Assembly: GCA_963726765.1 (NCBI GenBank)
Contig: CAVSDH010000012.1
Span: 1 to 64,000, forward strand
Source of the DNA: CAIWHR01 sp963726765
Lineage (GTDB): Bacteria > Pseudomonadota > Gammaproteobacteria > Burkholderiales > Casimicrobiaceae
Length of the DNA: 64,000 bases
Direction of reading: 5' to 3'
Below are positions 33,697 to 42,950 of the stretch, in pieces. The notes under the pieces were generated by a model. That model was not told the DNA's origin and ran no database searches. It worked only from the letters and a program-made list of their open reading frames with translations. Within the stretch, counting starts at the first letter, position 1, and every line of letters begins with the position of its first letter. The translations under genes were made by a program, and so were the position numbers.

Positions 33697-36279
33697 TCAG
33701 TCACCGAACGCCAGACTGAATGCCTCGTCGTCGCGCAATGTCGCGCCTTCCGCGGCGAGGTGCGCTCGCTCGTCGGCGGACAGGCGGGCAGCGAGCAACG
33801 AGTCGAGCCGCTCTTCGAAAAGCGGCGCCAGCACGTTCACGTTCTCGCCGACGCGCGCCTGGACGGCAGCGTCGAACCCAACGATGCGCGCGGCAACGTC
33901 GGGTCGTCCCGATTGTGCGTTGAGAAGCGCCAGCGACAGCAGCATCCGGTACTCGTCGCCTTCCTGCAGCAGCCGCGAATACGCATTGCGCGCAGCCAGC
34001 AGCGCCTCTTCCGGGCAGTTCAGCATCAGCAGCGCGATCATTTCGCTCTGATAGAGGTGACCCGCGCCGGCATCGCCACCAAGCGCGTGGAGACGGCCAA
34101 TCGCAGCACGTGCGTGCCGCAGCGCCTCCTGCCAGCGTCCCAGCAGCAGCTCCATGATCGCGACATTGGAGACGGCATAGAGCGATGCGATTTCGGCACC
34201 GCCTTCGCTGCAGATCGACACCTGTCGCTGCGCACAGGCAAGCGCTTCCTCGAACCTCCGCTGACGCGCAAACGACCAGCACCGGGCGAATTGCAGGCCC
34301 GCGCGCTGACGCGCGGGCCATTCGGGGCGCTCCAGTCGCGCTGCGTCGGTGATTGCCGACTCCATCTCCGCCACGGACGCGAAGCGTGCTCCTTGCGCGG
34401 CCGCCAAGACCAGCGCGTCGAAGCGGCGCTGGTCATCGCCGAGCTCACGGTACAACGCGGCCGCCCGCGTCATGGCGTCGTAGCTTTCACGGCGGAAGGA
34501 ATACAGGCCGAGCTTGCCTATCGCGTACCAGAATCTCGCCACCGTCTTCGTCGGCGTGGAGGCAACGACGTGCCGGTGCAAGGGCAGGCAACGCGCGAGA
34601 CCCTCCGCCGTATGGAACGAAGACCACCACACGCTGTAGGACACTCCCGCCAGCTCCACGGCGAGTTCGCGGCTGTCCGCATCCGCGTCGGCCCATTCGA
34701 TCGCCGCGCGCAGGTTGTCGAGCTCGATTTTGGCCGCCGGGCAGCTTCCGGTTGACCGCCATCGCCAATCGTCCTCCTCGTACGGTTCCAGCAGCGCAAG
34801 CACCGCTTCCGCGTGACGGCGCAGGGTCGATCGAGTCTCGCCCGACTCCGCGAGCCGCTCGAGTCCGTACGCGCGCGTCGATTCCAGCATCCGGTAGCGC
34901 GGGACCGGATCGCCTTCGGCCAGGACCAGCGACTTGTCGACCAGCCCCCCGAGGTGATCGAGCACGATCCAGGCGTCGATGCTCTCGTCGCTCGCGACGT
35001 GCTGCGCGGCCTCGAGCGTGAATCCGCCGGCAAACACGGCCAGCCGCCGAAACACCGTCTGCTCGTCATCGGTGAGGAGCGCGTGGCTCCACTCGAGCGT
35101 CGCGCGCAGGGTCTGATGGCGCCGCAGCACGACGCGCGATCCGCCGGTCAGCAGGTTGAATCGCTCGTGCAGCCGCGCGCGCAGCCCCTCGACGCCGAGC
35201 AGCGGCAACCGGGCAGCGGCGAGCTCGATCGCGAGTGGAATGCCGTCGAGGCGCCGGCAGATCTCGACCACCGCCGGCAGATTGACTGCCGTCAACGCAA
35301 AGCGCGGGTCGACGGCCTGCGCGCGCGCTTCGAACAGCTCGACCGCACCGGAACGCGGCGAAGCGTCGGTGTCCGTATCGGCGGCGACGTCGAGGGTGCC
35401 CAGCCGATACACGTGCTCGTCGGCCGCCTTCAGCGTTTCCTGGCTCGTCACCAGGACGCTCACCCGCGGCGCGCCCGCGGTCACCGTGTCGACCAGCGCT
35501 GCCACGGCGTCGGCCAGATGCTCGCAATTGTCGAGCACGAGCAGTGCCCGTTGCGGCGCGAGCAACGATCGAAGGATCCGGGCGGTGGGACGGTCGCCTG
35601 TTACCCGAATGCCCATCGCCTGGGCCACGGCGGATGGAACGAGCGTCCCATCCGAAATCGGGGCGAGTTCCACCCACCAGATGCCATCCGGATATTCCGC
35701 CGCGCTTTCCGTGGCGATGCGCGTCGCCACCGCTTGCGCGGCCCGGGTCTTCCCGATGCCGCCGGTACCCGTGATCGTAACCACGGGATGCAGGCGCAGC
35801 AACGCCGCAATCGCAGCCAGGTCTTCCGCGCGGCCGTACAGCGACGGAAGCCGCGAAGGCAGATTGGTCCGCACCCTCGATTCCGGGGCGCCAGAGTCGG
35901 GGTCGGCCGCAACCGCGCGCCCCTCGACGACGGAGGCAAGCGCCACGGTGTCGGTCACCGCGACGGGAAGATTGAACCGGTATCCGCGTCCCGGGATCGT
36001 CGCGAGCGCGCTCTGCCCGAGAATCTTTCGCAACGTCGAGACCTGAACCTGCAGGTTGTTCTCCTCGACCACGAGCCCCTGCCAGACGGTGGCGAGAAGG
36101 TCGTCCTTCGTGATCAATGTGCCCGGGCGCTCCGCCAGCGCGACGAGCAGATCGAACGCGCGCGCGCCCAGCGCCACCGGCGCGCCGTCCGCGAGCAGGA
36201 CACGCTCGTCCGGACGCAGCTCGAAACGGCCGAAGCGACGGGACGAGGTCGATGGGGTCGCGGCAGAGGCGTTTCGCAT
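33697..36279 (-). CDS. Winged-helix regulator with NB-ARC-like NTPase and TPR-like region
   Basis: 860 residues from ATG 36279. An OmpR/CadC-type winged helix (about 15-105: FGRFELRPDERVLLADGAPVALGARAF onward) binds DNA. It is followed by a STAND-type NTPase with Walker A TGTGGIGKT (170-178) and Walker B RALLVLDNCEH (~244-254). A long helical region (about 460-860) has TPR-like repeats rich in Ala, Leu and Arg. This is the COG3903/AfsR-like class of large regulators, whose signal is usually unknown. It is divergent from the small membrane protein gene at 36451, which is its most likely target. Confidence 0.85.
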   Translation of the reverse strand: MRNASAATPSTSSRRFGRFELRPDERVLLADGAPVALGARAFDLLVALAERPGTLITKDDLLATVWQGLVVEENNLQVQVSTLRKILGQSALATIPGRGYRFNLPVAVTDTVALASVVEGRAVAADPDSGAPESRVRTNLPSRLPSLYGRAEDLAAIAALLRLHPVVTITGTGGIGKTRAAQAVATRIATESAAEYPDGIWWVELAPISDGTLVPSAVAQAMGIRVTGDRPTARILRSLLAPQRALLVLDNCEHLADAVAALVDTVTAGAPRVSVLVTSQETLKAADEHVYRLGTLDVAADTDTDASPRSGAVELFEARAQAVDPRFALTAVNLPAVVEICRRLDGIPLAIELAAARLPLLGVEGLRARLHERFNLLTGGSRVVLRRHQTLRATLEWSHALLTDDEQTVFRRLAVFAGGFTLEAAQHVASDESIDAWIVLDHLGGLVDKSLVLAEGDPVPRYRMLESTRAYGLERLAESGETRSTLRRHAEAVLALLEPYEEDDWRWRSTGSCPAAKIELDNLRAAIEWADADADSRELAVELAGVSYSVWWSSFHTAEGLARCLPLHRHVVASTPTKTVARFWYAIGKLGLYSFRRESYDAMTRAAALYRELGDDQRRFDALVLAAAQGARFASVAEMESAITDAARLERPEWPARQRAGLQFARCWSFARQRRFEEALACAQRQVSICSEGGAEIASLYAVSNVAIMELLLGRWQEALRHARAAIGRLHALGGDAGAGHLYQSEMIALLMLNCPEEALLAARNAYSRLLQEGDEYRMLLSLALLNAQSGRPDVAARIVGFDAAVQARVGENVNVLAPLFEERLDSLLAARLSADERAHLAAEGATLRDDEAFSLAFGD

Positions 36280-36349
36280 CGTCGGATTCAGGTCGGGCCC
36301 GGCAAAGTGTAGCGCCAGTGCGCGACCTGCAGGGGGTGCCCGGCGCAGG

Positions 36350-36376
36350 TTTAAGAACGTTTCAGGTCCCCTTAAA
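36350..36376. promoter_or_regulatory. Inverted repeat in the divergent regulator promoter region
   Basis: TTTAAG (36350-36355) and CTTAAA (36371-36376) are perfect 6-base arms separated by 15 bases. They lie 71 bases before the regulator start and 75 bases before the small-protein start. The A/T-rich arms stand out in this GC-rich DNA. It could be the regulator's own site; the 21-base repeat distance matches two helical turns. Confidence 0.4.
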
Positions 36377-36450
36377 GACGATTGCGGTGTCGGAGGCGCA
36401 AGGTTCGTCACACGGGAAGCCTCCGTGCCGAACGACCCAAGGAGACCACC

Positions 36451-36699
36451 ATGAACATGAAGCAAAGCGCACCGACCCTGCGACCCGCCGCCCATTTCAT
36501 CGCCGCCGCACTGGCCGGCGTGATCGCTACCGGGATTCTCGCCGGCGTGACCGAGCTCTTCCAGCGCAATGGGCTTCCCCTGGAACGCCTCGTGGCCGCC
36601 GAGCGCGCCTGCACCGGCCATGCCTATGTTTCGGAACGCGAAGCGTGCATGCGCGAGTGGGCGGCCGCGGCGCGATCCGCGCGCGTCGCCAGCAGGTGA
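36451..36699 (+). CDS. Small single-span membrane protein
   Basis: 82 residues with AAGGAG 9 bases before ATG 36451. One membrane span (HFIAAALAGVIATGILAGVTELF) is followed by a short C-terminal part with two cysteines (RACTGHAYVSEREACMREW). I recognise no family. It starts 171 bases from the divergent NTPase regulator and is probably controlled by it. The cysteines, about 15 residues apart, could form a disulfide if the tail is periplasmic. Confidence 0.6.
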   Translation: MNMKQSAPTLRPAAHFIAAALAGVIATGILAGVTELFQRNGLPLERLVAAERACTGHAYVSEREACMREWAAAARSARVASR

Positions 36700-36894
36700 C
36701 GGTCGACGCTGGAGACGAAACGATCCCGGTCCGAGCCGCTGCCATCGACCCGCGTCCGCGTGATCGCGATTGCGATCCTCCGGATTCACCCGCCCATTGG
36801 CGGCCGATCTTCCGCGGCCAACTGCGTCCCGGCCCACGCCTGGCGCCGGTAACGGTAGAATGCGTTCGCTTACTTCCCACCGCGCGGTGACAGG

Positions 36895-37557
36895 GTGTCC
36901 ACGTTGGAAACGGTCGCTTGCCCCGACTGCGACTTGCTGCAACGCATTCCGCCCCTTCCGCCGGGCGGAAAAGCGCGTTGCGCGCGCTGCAGTGAAGTTC
37001 TCGTCCATCAGCGCGCCGATCCGCTCGATCGCCCGCTGGCGCTGACCCTGGGCGCGGCGATCACGTTCATCATCGCCAACACCGCGCCGCTGATGAGCCT
37101 TTCCGCCGTCGGGCGTGAAGCCAGCACCACGATCATCGGCGGCGCCATCGAAATGTGGCTGCAGGGCAGCGAGATCACCGCGGTCATGGTCGCAATCTGC
37201 GCGGTGGTCGCGCCGGCGGGGCACATCGGCTTCATGCTCGCCGTGCTGCTTGCGGTGCGGCACCCGCCCGCCCCTCGATGGGTCGGGCAACTGCTCCGGT
37301 CGGCGCACTTCATGCATCCCTGGTCGATGACCGAAGTCATGATGCTGGGCATCCTGGTCTCGCTGGTCAAGATCGCGGAGCTGGCGACGGTGGTTCCCGG
37401 TATCGGGATGTACGCTGCCGGGGTCTTCATCGCGCTGCTCTCCGCGGTCATGGTCACGTTCGACCCGCGCGAGGTCTGGAGGCGGGTCCGTTGGGCCGAT
37501 GGATCGTTGCCGCCGATGCCTGCCGACGCTGCGCCCCGTGCCGGGAAGACGGCTTGA
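36895..37557 (+). CDS. pqiA: PqiA-type intermembrane lipid transport protein, first half
   Basis: 220 residues from GTG 36895. An N-terminal zinc-ribbon-like C-x-x-C...C-x-x-C (VACPDCDLLQR, ARCARC) is followed by four hydrophobic helices, as in one PqiA domain. The E. coli protein has two such domains in one chain; here each is a separate gene. It anchors the Pqi system in the inner membrane. The next gene starts with a TTG overlapping this stop (TTGA), showing tight coupling. Confidence 0.85.
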   Translation: MSTLETVACPDCDLLQRIPPLPPGGKARCARCSEVLVHQRADPLDRPLALTLGAAITFIIANTAPLMSLSAVGREASTTIIGGAIEMWLQGSEITAVMVAICAVVAPAGHIGFMLAVLLAVRHPPAPRWVGQLLRSAHFMHPWSMTEVMMLGILVSLVKIAELATVVPGIGMYAAGVFIALLSAVMVTFDPREVWRRVRWADGSLPPMPADAAPRAGKTA

Positions 37558-38195
37558 TTTCGACTGCACTCAGCGCCTCCGAGGCGGGACTTGTCTCCTG
37601 CGCGACGTGCCAGCTGCTTTCGCGGCCCGCGCACGCGGAGAGCCCGGGGCATTGCCCGCGCTGCGGCGCCGTGCTCGTACGCCGTCGCGCCCATTCGATC
37701 GAGTACACCTGGGCGCTGGTGATCGCCGCGGCGATCTGCTACATCCCGGCGAACGTCCTGCCCGTTCTCACCACCACCGCACTGGGGTCGGTCGAGTCCG
37801 ACACCATCATGGGCGGCGTGATTTTCCTCTACGTGTCGGGCTCGTGGCCGCTCGCGCTGATCGTCTTCGTCGCGAGCGTGATGATTCCCTTGGGCAAGCT
37901 GATCGCGCTCGCCTACCTGCTGATCACGGTGCAACGCGGCTCCGTCGAGAACAGCCACCAGCGAACGCGCATCTACTTCCTGGTCGAGTTCGTCGGGCGC
38001 TGGTCGATGCTCGACGTATTCGTCGACGCGTTCATCGTCGCACTGATCCAGCTGAAGCCGCTGATGTCCGTGGAACCCGGGCTGGGCGTCGTGTTCTTCA
38101 TGGCGGTGGTCGTGCTGACGATGGTCGCCGCGCAGTCGTTCGATCCCCGCCTGATCTGGGATGCCGGAAACAACGGACGGAACCGACATGGCTGA
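37554..38195 (+). CDS. pqiA: PqiA-type intermembrane lipid transport protein, second half
   Basis: 213 residues from TTG 37554, which overlaps the first pqiA stop (37555-37557). A second zinc-ribbon-like pair (SCATCQLLSRP, GHCPRCGAVL) and four membrane segments follow. The sequence is continuous with the family after the TTG, and no ATG or GTG lies nearer in frame, so the TTG start is well supported. Its stop (38193-38195) lies just past the ATG of the MCE-domain gene at 38188, again overlapping. Confidence 0.85.
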   Translation: MISTALSASEAGLVSCATCQLLSRPAHAESPGHCPRCGAVLVRRRAHSIEYTWALVIAAAICYIPANVLPVLTTTALGSVESDTIMGGVIFLYVSGSWPLALIVFVASVMIPLGKLIALAYLLITVQRGSVENSHQRTRIYFLVEFVGRWSMLDVFVDAFIVALIQLKPLMSVEPGLGVVFFMAVVVLTMVAAQSFDPRLIWDAGNNGRNRHG

Positions 38196-39870
38196 ACCAA
38201 CGGAGCTGGGCAATCTGCCTCAAGCCACGGTCGTGCGCCCGAAGCGCTCCAGGATTTCCATCATCTGGATCATCCCGATACTCGCCGCGGCAGTCGCCGT
38301 CGGCATCGCGATCCAGCGCTTCCTCAGCGAGGGCCCGACGATCACGATCGTCTTCACGGCAGCGGAGGGAATCGAGGCCGGCAAGACTTTCGTCAGGTAC
38401 AAGGACGTCATCATCGGCCGCGTGACGAAGGTACAGCTGACCGACGACTTCGCCAAGGTGCACGTCACCGTCAAGATCGCCAAGCAGGCCGCGCCGCTGA
38501 TGGTCGAGGACGCGAAGTTCTGGGTGGTTCGGCCGAGCATCAGCATCACCGGCATCTCGGGGCTGAACACTTTGCTTTCCGGCAATTACATCGGATTTCA
38601 GCCAGGCAACTCCGAAAGCAGCCAGAGCAACTTCATCGGTTTCGACGTCACGCCGGTCATCACCGAGCAGCGCGGCCGGCAGTACGTGCTCAACGCGAGC
38701 GATCTGGGGTCGCTCGACGTCGGCTCGCCGATCTACTATCGACGCCTGCAGGTTGGTCAGATCATCGCGTTCGATCTCACGCCCGACGGCAAATCGATTC
38801 AGCTCAAGGTGTTCGTCAGCGCACCCTACGACAAGTTCGTGTTTGCCGGAACCCGATTCTGGAATGCGAGCGGAATCGACGTTTCGGTCGGCGCGGATGG
38901 CGTCAACGTTCGCACGGAGTCGCTGGTTGCACTGATCTCCGGCGGAGTCGCGTTCGACACGTCGCCGGACACTGCCCAGACGGAGCCCGCGGCGGTGAAC
39001 GCGGCGTTCACGCTGTACCACGACCGCGTGTCCGCGATGAGGGCGCCCGATCCGCTCGCAAGGCACTTCGCGCTCTATTTCAACGAATCGATGCGAGGCC
39101 TCTCCGTCGGGGCTCCAGTCACGTTCCTCGGGCTTCCGGCCGGCGAGGTCACCAGCGTCGGGCTTTCGTTCGACGCGGCGACCGGCAACATCCGTCCGCG
39201 CGTGCTGATCACGTTCTACCCGGAGCGCCTGTTTGCCTTTGCAAACGTGGAGTCGGAGGTCAAGAACTTCCGGGCAGCGTTGCAGGATGCTCAAAAGCGC
39301 GGCGCGATTCTTCGGCGGCTGGTGGAGGATCGCGGATTGCGGGCGCAACTCAAGAGCGGCAGCCTCCTGACCGGACAGCTCTACGTGGCGTTCGACTACT
39401 ACCCGAATGCCCCCAAGGCAAAGATCGACCCGCAGCAAGCGGAAATCGTGCTCCCCGTCGTGCCGGGCACGCTGACCGTGCTGGAGGCCAAGCTGACCAG
39501 CATCCTCGACAAGGTCGACAAGGTACCGATCGAGGCGATCGGCACCGCTCTCAAGAAGGACCTCGAGGAGCTCGACCAGGCGCTCGTCGGCGCGAAGAAG
39601 CTCATGAACGACGCCGACACGCAGCTCGTGCCCGCGCTCAAGACGGGCCTCGACGACGTGCACCGCACGCTGGTCGCGGTCGAGCGTGCGATCGGCAACG
39701 CCGATGCGACGCTTCTGGGACCGGATGCCCCCGCGCAGCAGGACTTGCGCAACGCCCTGCAGGAATTTGCGAGGGCGGCACGCAGCCTGCGCGTGCTGGC
39801 CGACCAGCTTGAACGCCAGCCCAGCTCGGTGATCCGCGGCAAGGCCGACGCGACGACTGGAGGAAAATGA
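38188..39870 (+). CDS. pqiB: PqiB-type MCE-domain protein
   Basis: 560 residues from ATG 38188; an ATG at 38161 in the same frame is an alternative. One N-terminal membrane anchor (ISIIWIIPILAAAVAVGIAI) is followed by three MCE/MlaD domains. The pattern 'GPTITIVFTAAEGIEAGKTFVRYKDVIIGRVTKVQL' marks the first, 'LNASDLGSLDVGSPIYYRRLQVGQIIAF' the second and 'ESMRGLSVGAPVTFLGLPAGEVTSV' the third. A long coiled-coil-like C-terminal region (ILDKVDKVPIEAIGTALKKD) follows, which in PqiB forms the needle across the periplasm. It moves lipids between the membranes with PqiA and PqiC. Confidence 0.92.
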   Translation: MAEPTELGNLPQATVVRPKRSRISIIWIIPILAAAVAVGIAIQRFLSEGPTITIVFTAAEGIEAGKTFVRYKDVIIGRVTKVQLTDDFAKVHVTVKIAKQAAPLMVEDAKFWVVRPSISITGISGLNTLLSGNYIGFQPGNSESSQSNFIGFDVTPVITEQRGRQYVLNASDLGSLDVGSPIYYRRLQVGQIIAFDLTPDGKSIQLKVFVSAPYDKFVFAGTRFWNASGIDVSVGADGVNVRTESLVALISGGVAFDTSPDTAQTEPAAVNAAFTLYHDRVSAMRAPDPLARHFALYFNESMRGLSVGAPVTFLGLPAGEVTSVGLSFDAATGNIRPRVLITFYPERLFAFANVESEVKNFRAALQDAQKRGAILRRLVEDRGLRAQLKSGSLLTGQLYVAFDYYPNAPKAKIDPQQAEIVLPVVPGTLTVLEAKLTSILDKVDKVPIEAIGTALKKDLEELDQALVGAKKLMNDADTQLVPALKTGLDDVHRTLVAVERAIGNADATLLGPDAPAQQDLRNALQEFARAARSLRVLADQLERQPSSVIRGKADATTGGK

Positions 39871-40457
39871 TGAGCCGCCTCGCATCAGGTGCAATCCTTT
39901 GCACGCTCACCGCGCTGGCTGTCGGCTGCGCGTCGCCGCCGTCGCGCTTCTACACGTTGAGTGCGAACATCGCGCCCGTCGCTTCAACGTCGAAGATCTC
40001 GGTGGCGGTAGGCCCGGTTACGGTGCCGGCGTCCGTCGATCAGCCACAGATCGTCGTCAGCACGGGCGCCAACCAGGTGACGTTCGACGAGTTCAACCGG
40101 TGGGCATCGCCGCTGCAGGACAACATCGCCCGCGTGGTGGCGGACAACCTGGTCGCCGCACTGGGCACGCCGCGCGTCACGCTGTACCCGCAGGCGCTGA
40201 GCACGGACGCGGATTTTCGGGTCGCGATCGAAATCCGGAACTTCGAATCGGTGCCCGGCAAGTCGGCGTCGCTGGATGCCGTCTGGACCGTGCGCAGGAC
40301 CAGGGACGGGAAATCCGAGACGGGGCGCACGAGTGCGCGCGAGCCCGTGCCGGAAAGCGGCTACGACGCGCTCGCGGCGGCGCACAGCCGGGCGTTGGCG
40401 CGCCTGGCGCAGGACATCGCCGATGCCGTGCGCGCCCTGGATCGCGCTGCGCCGTAG
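39867..40457 (+). CDS. pqiC: PqiC-type outer-membrane lipoprotein
   Basis: 196 residues. The signal peptide ends in the lipobox LAVGCASPP, so Cys21 is probably lipidated. The mature protein matches the DUF330/PqiC family: 'RFYTLSANIAP', 'ISVAVGPVTVPASVDQPQIV', 'FNRWASPLQDNIARVVADNL'. In E. coli PqiC interacts with PqiB from the outer membrane. ATGA overlap with pqiB. It is the last gene of the four-gene operon. Confidence 0.9.
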   Translation: MMSRLASGAILCTLTALAVGCASPPSRFYTLSANIAPVASTSKISVAVGPVTVPASVDQPQIVVSTGANQVTFDEFNRWASPLQDNIARVVADNLVAALGTPRVTLYPQALSTDADFRVAIEIRNFESVPGKSASLDAVWTVRRTRDGKSETGRTSAREPVPESGYDALAAAHSRALARLAQDIADAVRALDRAAP

Positions 40458-40465
40458 TACGGGCA

Positions 40466-40495
40466 CTGCGCAGGACCCGCAATCGGGCAGCGCAG
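40466..40495. terminator. Possible bidirectional terminator hairpin
   Basis: CTGCGC (40466-40471) and GCGCAG (40490-40495) pair, with CCCG and CGGG pairing inside. It sits in the 68-base gap between the convergent pqiC and acyltransferase genes. There is no T run, so termination is only suggested by position. Confidence 0.35.
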
Positions 40496-40525
40496 CGCGG
40501 TCGTGAATTCTTGTGCAGAGGCTCT

Positions 40526-41438
40526 CTAGGGGACTTGCTTCGCTTTCCCGGACTCCGCCGACGCGATCTCCTCGTCTTTCTCGCGCCAGAGATCCTGCAG
40601 CCAGCGCTGGAAGGTCTTTCGAAACTTCGGATCCCTCAGGTAGTCGCCGGCCGCGCAGTTCGGCCGGGATCTGCAATTGGCGGGCGTGCACGATGATCTC
40701 CGGAACGTTGCCGCACAGGAACTGCCAGAAGGTCGGCGCGCCGGCCGGATAGACGATCGTAACGTCGAGCAAGGCATTGAACTTCTCGCCGAGGACCGCC
40801 AGCGCAAGCGCCAACGCCCCCGCCTTCGGCTTGAGCAGGTGACGATACGGCGAGCGCTGCGAACGGTGCTTTGCGCGCGTGAAACGCGTGCCTTCGGGAA
40901 AGTTCATCACGCTGGTCGGGACGAGCGCGAACTTCTGGCAGGCACGGCGCGTCGCGTCGAGATCCTCGAACCGCTTCTCCGGGTGCGCCTTGACGTAGGA
41001 ATCGGAGTGGCGGCGCATGAACGGGAAATCCAGCGCCCACCAGGCGAGCCCGATGACCGGCACGTAAATGAGTTGCCGCTTGAGGAAGAATTTCAGCATC
41101 GGAATGCGCCGGTTGAGGAGGTGCTGAAGCACGATGATGTCGACCCAGGACTGGTGATTGCAGTTGACCATGTACCAGGCGCGATACTCGAGGTCGTCGA
41201 GGCCGGTGACGGACCAGCCCGTGCGCTGGGTCAGCCGCATCCAGCCGCTGTTGCCCGCGACCCACAGAGTCGCGATCCCGTTGAGCACGCGATCGGTGAC
41301 GACGCGAACGGGCTTTACCGGGAAAACGAGCTTGACGAGCGCCACCGCAAACAATGCACAGCACCAGAACAGCGTGTTGAGGCCGAGCATCAACGCCGCA
41401 ATGACGCCTCGTGCCGGTGGGAGAAGGAAGCTCAGCAT
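40526..41438 (-). CDS. 1-acylglycerol-3-phosphate acyltransferase-like, PlsC family (frameshifted as sequenced)
   Basis: N-terminal membrane segments are followed by the PlsC active site: NHQSWVDII (H-x-x-x-x-D), with NFPEGTRFTRAK as the second motif. This is the longer type with 'LKRQLIYVPVIGLAWWALDFPFMRRHS', resembling LPLAT-like acyltransferases (YihG class), which act in the inner membrane on phospholipids. After IPAELRG the frame changes; one extra base at 40649-40652 (GGCC) hides the true C-terminus GDYLRDPKFRKTFQRWLQDLW. The corrected length is 303 residues and the stop is at 40526. Confidence 0.85.
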
Positions 41439-41662
41439 TTCGTGCGCGACGAAGGGCGTATCCGCGATCGAGTCTCACCGCGTCGAACGACCCGCCGCCA
41501 GCATTGCCCGGCCGCACCGTTCCCGTCGGGCGATTATCGCAGACCACGAGCTCGCGTGCGATGCACACGATTGACCAGGATCCAGCAGCGGGATACATTT
41601 TCGGCACGCAACAAAGGTAGTCCGTGCTGCGGTTTGTCGATTCCTTTCACTCGAGGATGCCC

Positions 41663-42451
41663 ATGTCGAACGTGTCGCGGGCCATCGCCGTCGTGGCGCT
41701 GGCCGTCGTTGCCGCCGCCTGCTCGAAGGACTCGCCGGTCGCCGAAGTGGGCGGCCCGTGTGCGGACGTCCATAGGTCGCCCGTCTGCACATGGGCCAAG
41801 ACACAGGGCGACAACCTGCTGGAAGTGGGTATCGCCGTTCCCATGGCCAGCATCGAGAATTCACCGGCGGAGACGCACATGGTGTGGCCACCGGTACCCG
41901 TGGCAGTGCTCGACATTCCGGAAGCGGCTCGGCAGAAGAGCGGCGTGAAGGAGGTCACCGTGTACTGGGAATCGGGCGGGCATCCGCCCGCCACCTACAT
42001 GACGCCGCACTTCGACTTCCATTTCAACCTGATTCCGTCCTCGGAGCGAACCGCCATCGATTGCGTCGACCTCGCCAAACCGGCGGCGTTGCCGTCTGCT
42101 TACGCGTTGCCGGATATCCCGTTACCGCCGGAAATGGCGAAGATGATGGGTGTGCCAGCCCTGGTCGGACTGTGCGTGCCGCAGATGGGCATGCACGCGG
42201 TCCCGGCGGCGGAGATCGACAGCAAGGAGCCGTTCCGCGCCAGCATGGTGATCGGGTACGCGCACGGCAAGCCGATCTTTTTCGAGCCGATGGTCGCGAA
42301 GGCGACGCTGATGGAGAAGAAATCGTTTGACCTCGCGGTCCCGGAGGTTCCCGGGCTGTCGGGTGTGCACCCGACGAAGTTTCACGCGGAATACGACGCG
42401 GCCAAGCAGCAGTACCGGATGATCTTCTCCGCGTTCACGAAGAGCGGCTGA
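41663..42451 (+). CDS. Lipoprotein with HFDFHF motif (DUF5602/TTHB210-like)
   Basis: 262 residues from ATG 41663, with GAGG 6 bases before. The lipobox is ALAVVAAACSKD, so Cys20 is probably lipidated. The central segment TYMTPHFDFHFNLIPSSER holds a His/Asp/His cluster that could bind metal; the same motif appears in TTHB210-like proteins, which I recall only as a family of unknown function. A second histidine-rich patch is GLCVPQMGMHAVP. The gene is alone, divergent from the acyltransferase gene. Confidence 0.7.
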   Translation: MSNVSRAIAVVALAVVAAACSKDSPVAEVGGPCADVHRSPVCTWAKTQGDNLLEVGIAVPMASIENSPAETHMVWPPVPVAVLDIPEAARQKSGVKEVTVYWESGGHPPATYMTPHFDFHFNLIPSSERTAIDCVDLAKPAALPSAYALPDIPLPPEMAKMMGVPALVGLCVPQMGMHAVPAAEIDSKEPFRASMVIGYAHGKPIFFEPMVAKATLMEKKSFDLAVPEVPGLSGVHPTKFHAEYDAAKQQYRMIFSAFTKSG

Positions 42452-42563
42452 ACGACGGGATCAGCTACCGACGAAAGGCCGGGTCCGGAAGTTTTCGGCT
42501 CTGGCTGGTGAGCTTTCGCGCGGCGCTTGAACGGGCGCGGGCGCTTCTGCAGCGGACGCAGCG

Positions 42564-42950
42564 TCACCCCTTGGAACCGACGGCCGTGTTCCGCGCTTCC
42601 CGCGACGCTTTCGCGTTGGCCAATACGGCCTCGACGGACAGCGTAAAGGAGCGCTGTTCGTTCGGGTGCATCGCCCCCACCCCGACGAGCTTGCGGGCGA
42701 TCTCCTTGCCGCGATCGTCACGAATCGATACGACAACGGTGTATTCCCACGGCTCGCCGTCCGCGGGGTGCCGGATGCTGCCGTCGATGCGCAGCGGCGT
42801 GAGCGCAGGCTCCTGGGGCGTTTCGACAACGGCGTCGAAGCGCAGGTAGTGCCTGCACGCCGGACACACGGCGGCACTTTCGAGGATGGTCTCCCGACAG
42901 TGCGGGCATTCGCGGGTCGCCCCGGCGCTGCCCGTGCGCGCGCCGTTCAT
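42564..42950 (-). CDS. Zinc-ribbon protein coupled to bactofilin
   Basis: 128 residues. The N-terminus carries two C-x-x-C pairs (ECPHCRETIL, VCPACRHYL), a zinc ribbon. The following ~80 residues (LRIDGSIRHPADGEPWEYTVVVSIRDDRGKEIARKLVG) form a beta-sandwich-like domain that I cannot assign. Its ATG overlaps the bactofilin stop as ATGA, so it is made with it and may be a cytoskeletal partner. It ends 112 bases from the convergent lipoprotein gene. Confidence 0.75.
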   Translation of the reverse strand: MNGARTGSAGATRECPHCRETILESAAVCPACRHYLRFDAVVETPQEPALTPLRIDGSIRHPADGEPWEYTVVVSIRDDRGKEIARKLVGVGAMHPNEQRSFTLSVEAVLANAKASREARNTAVGSKG

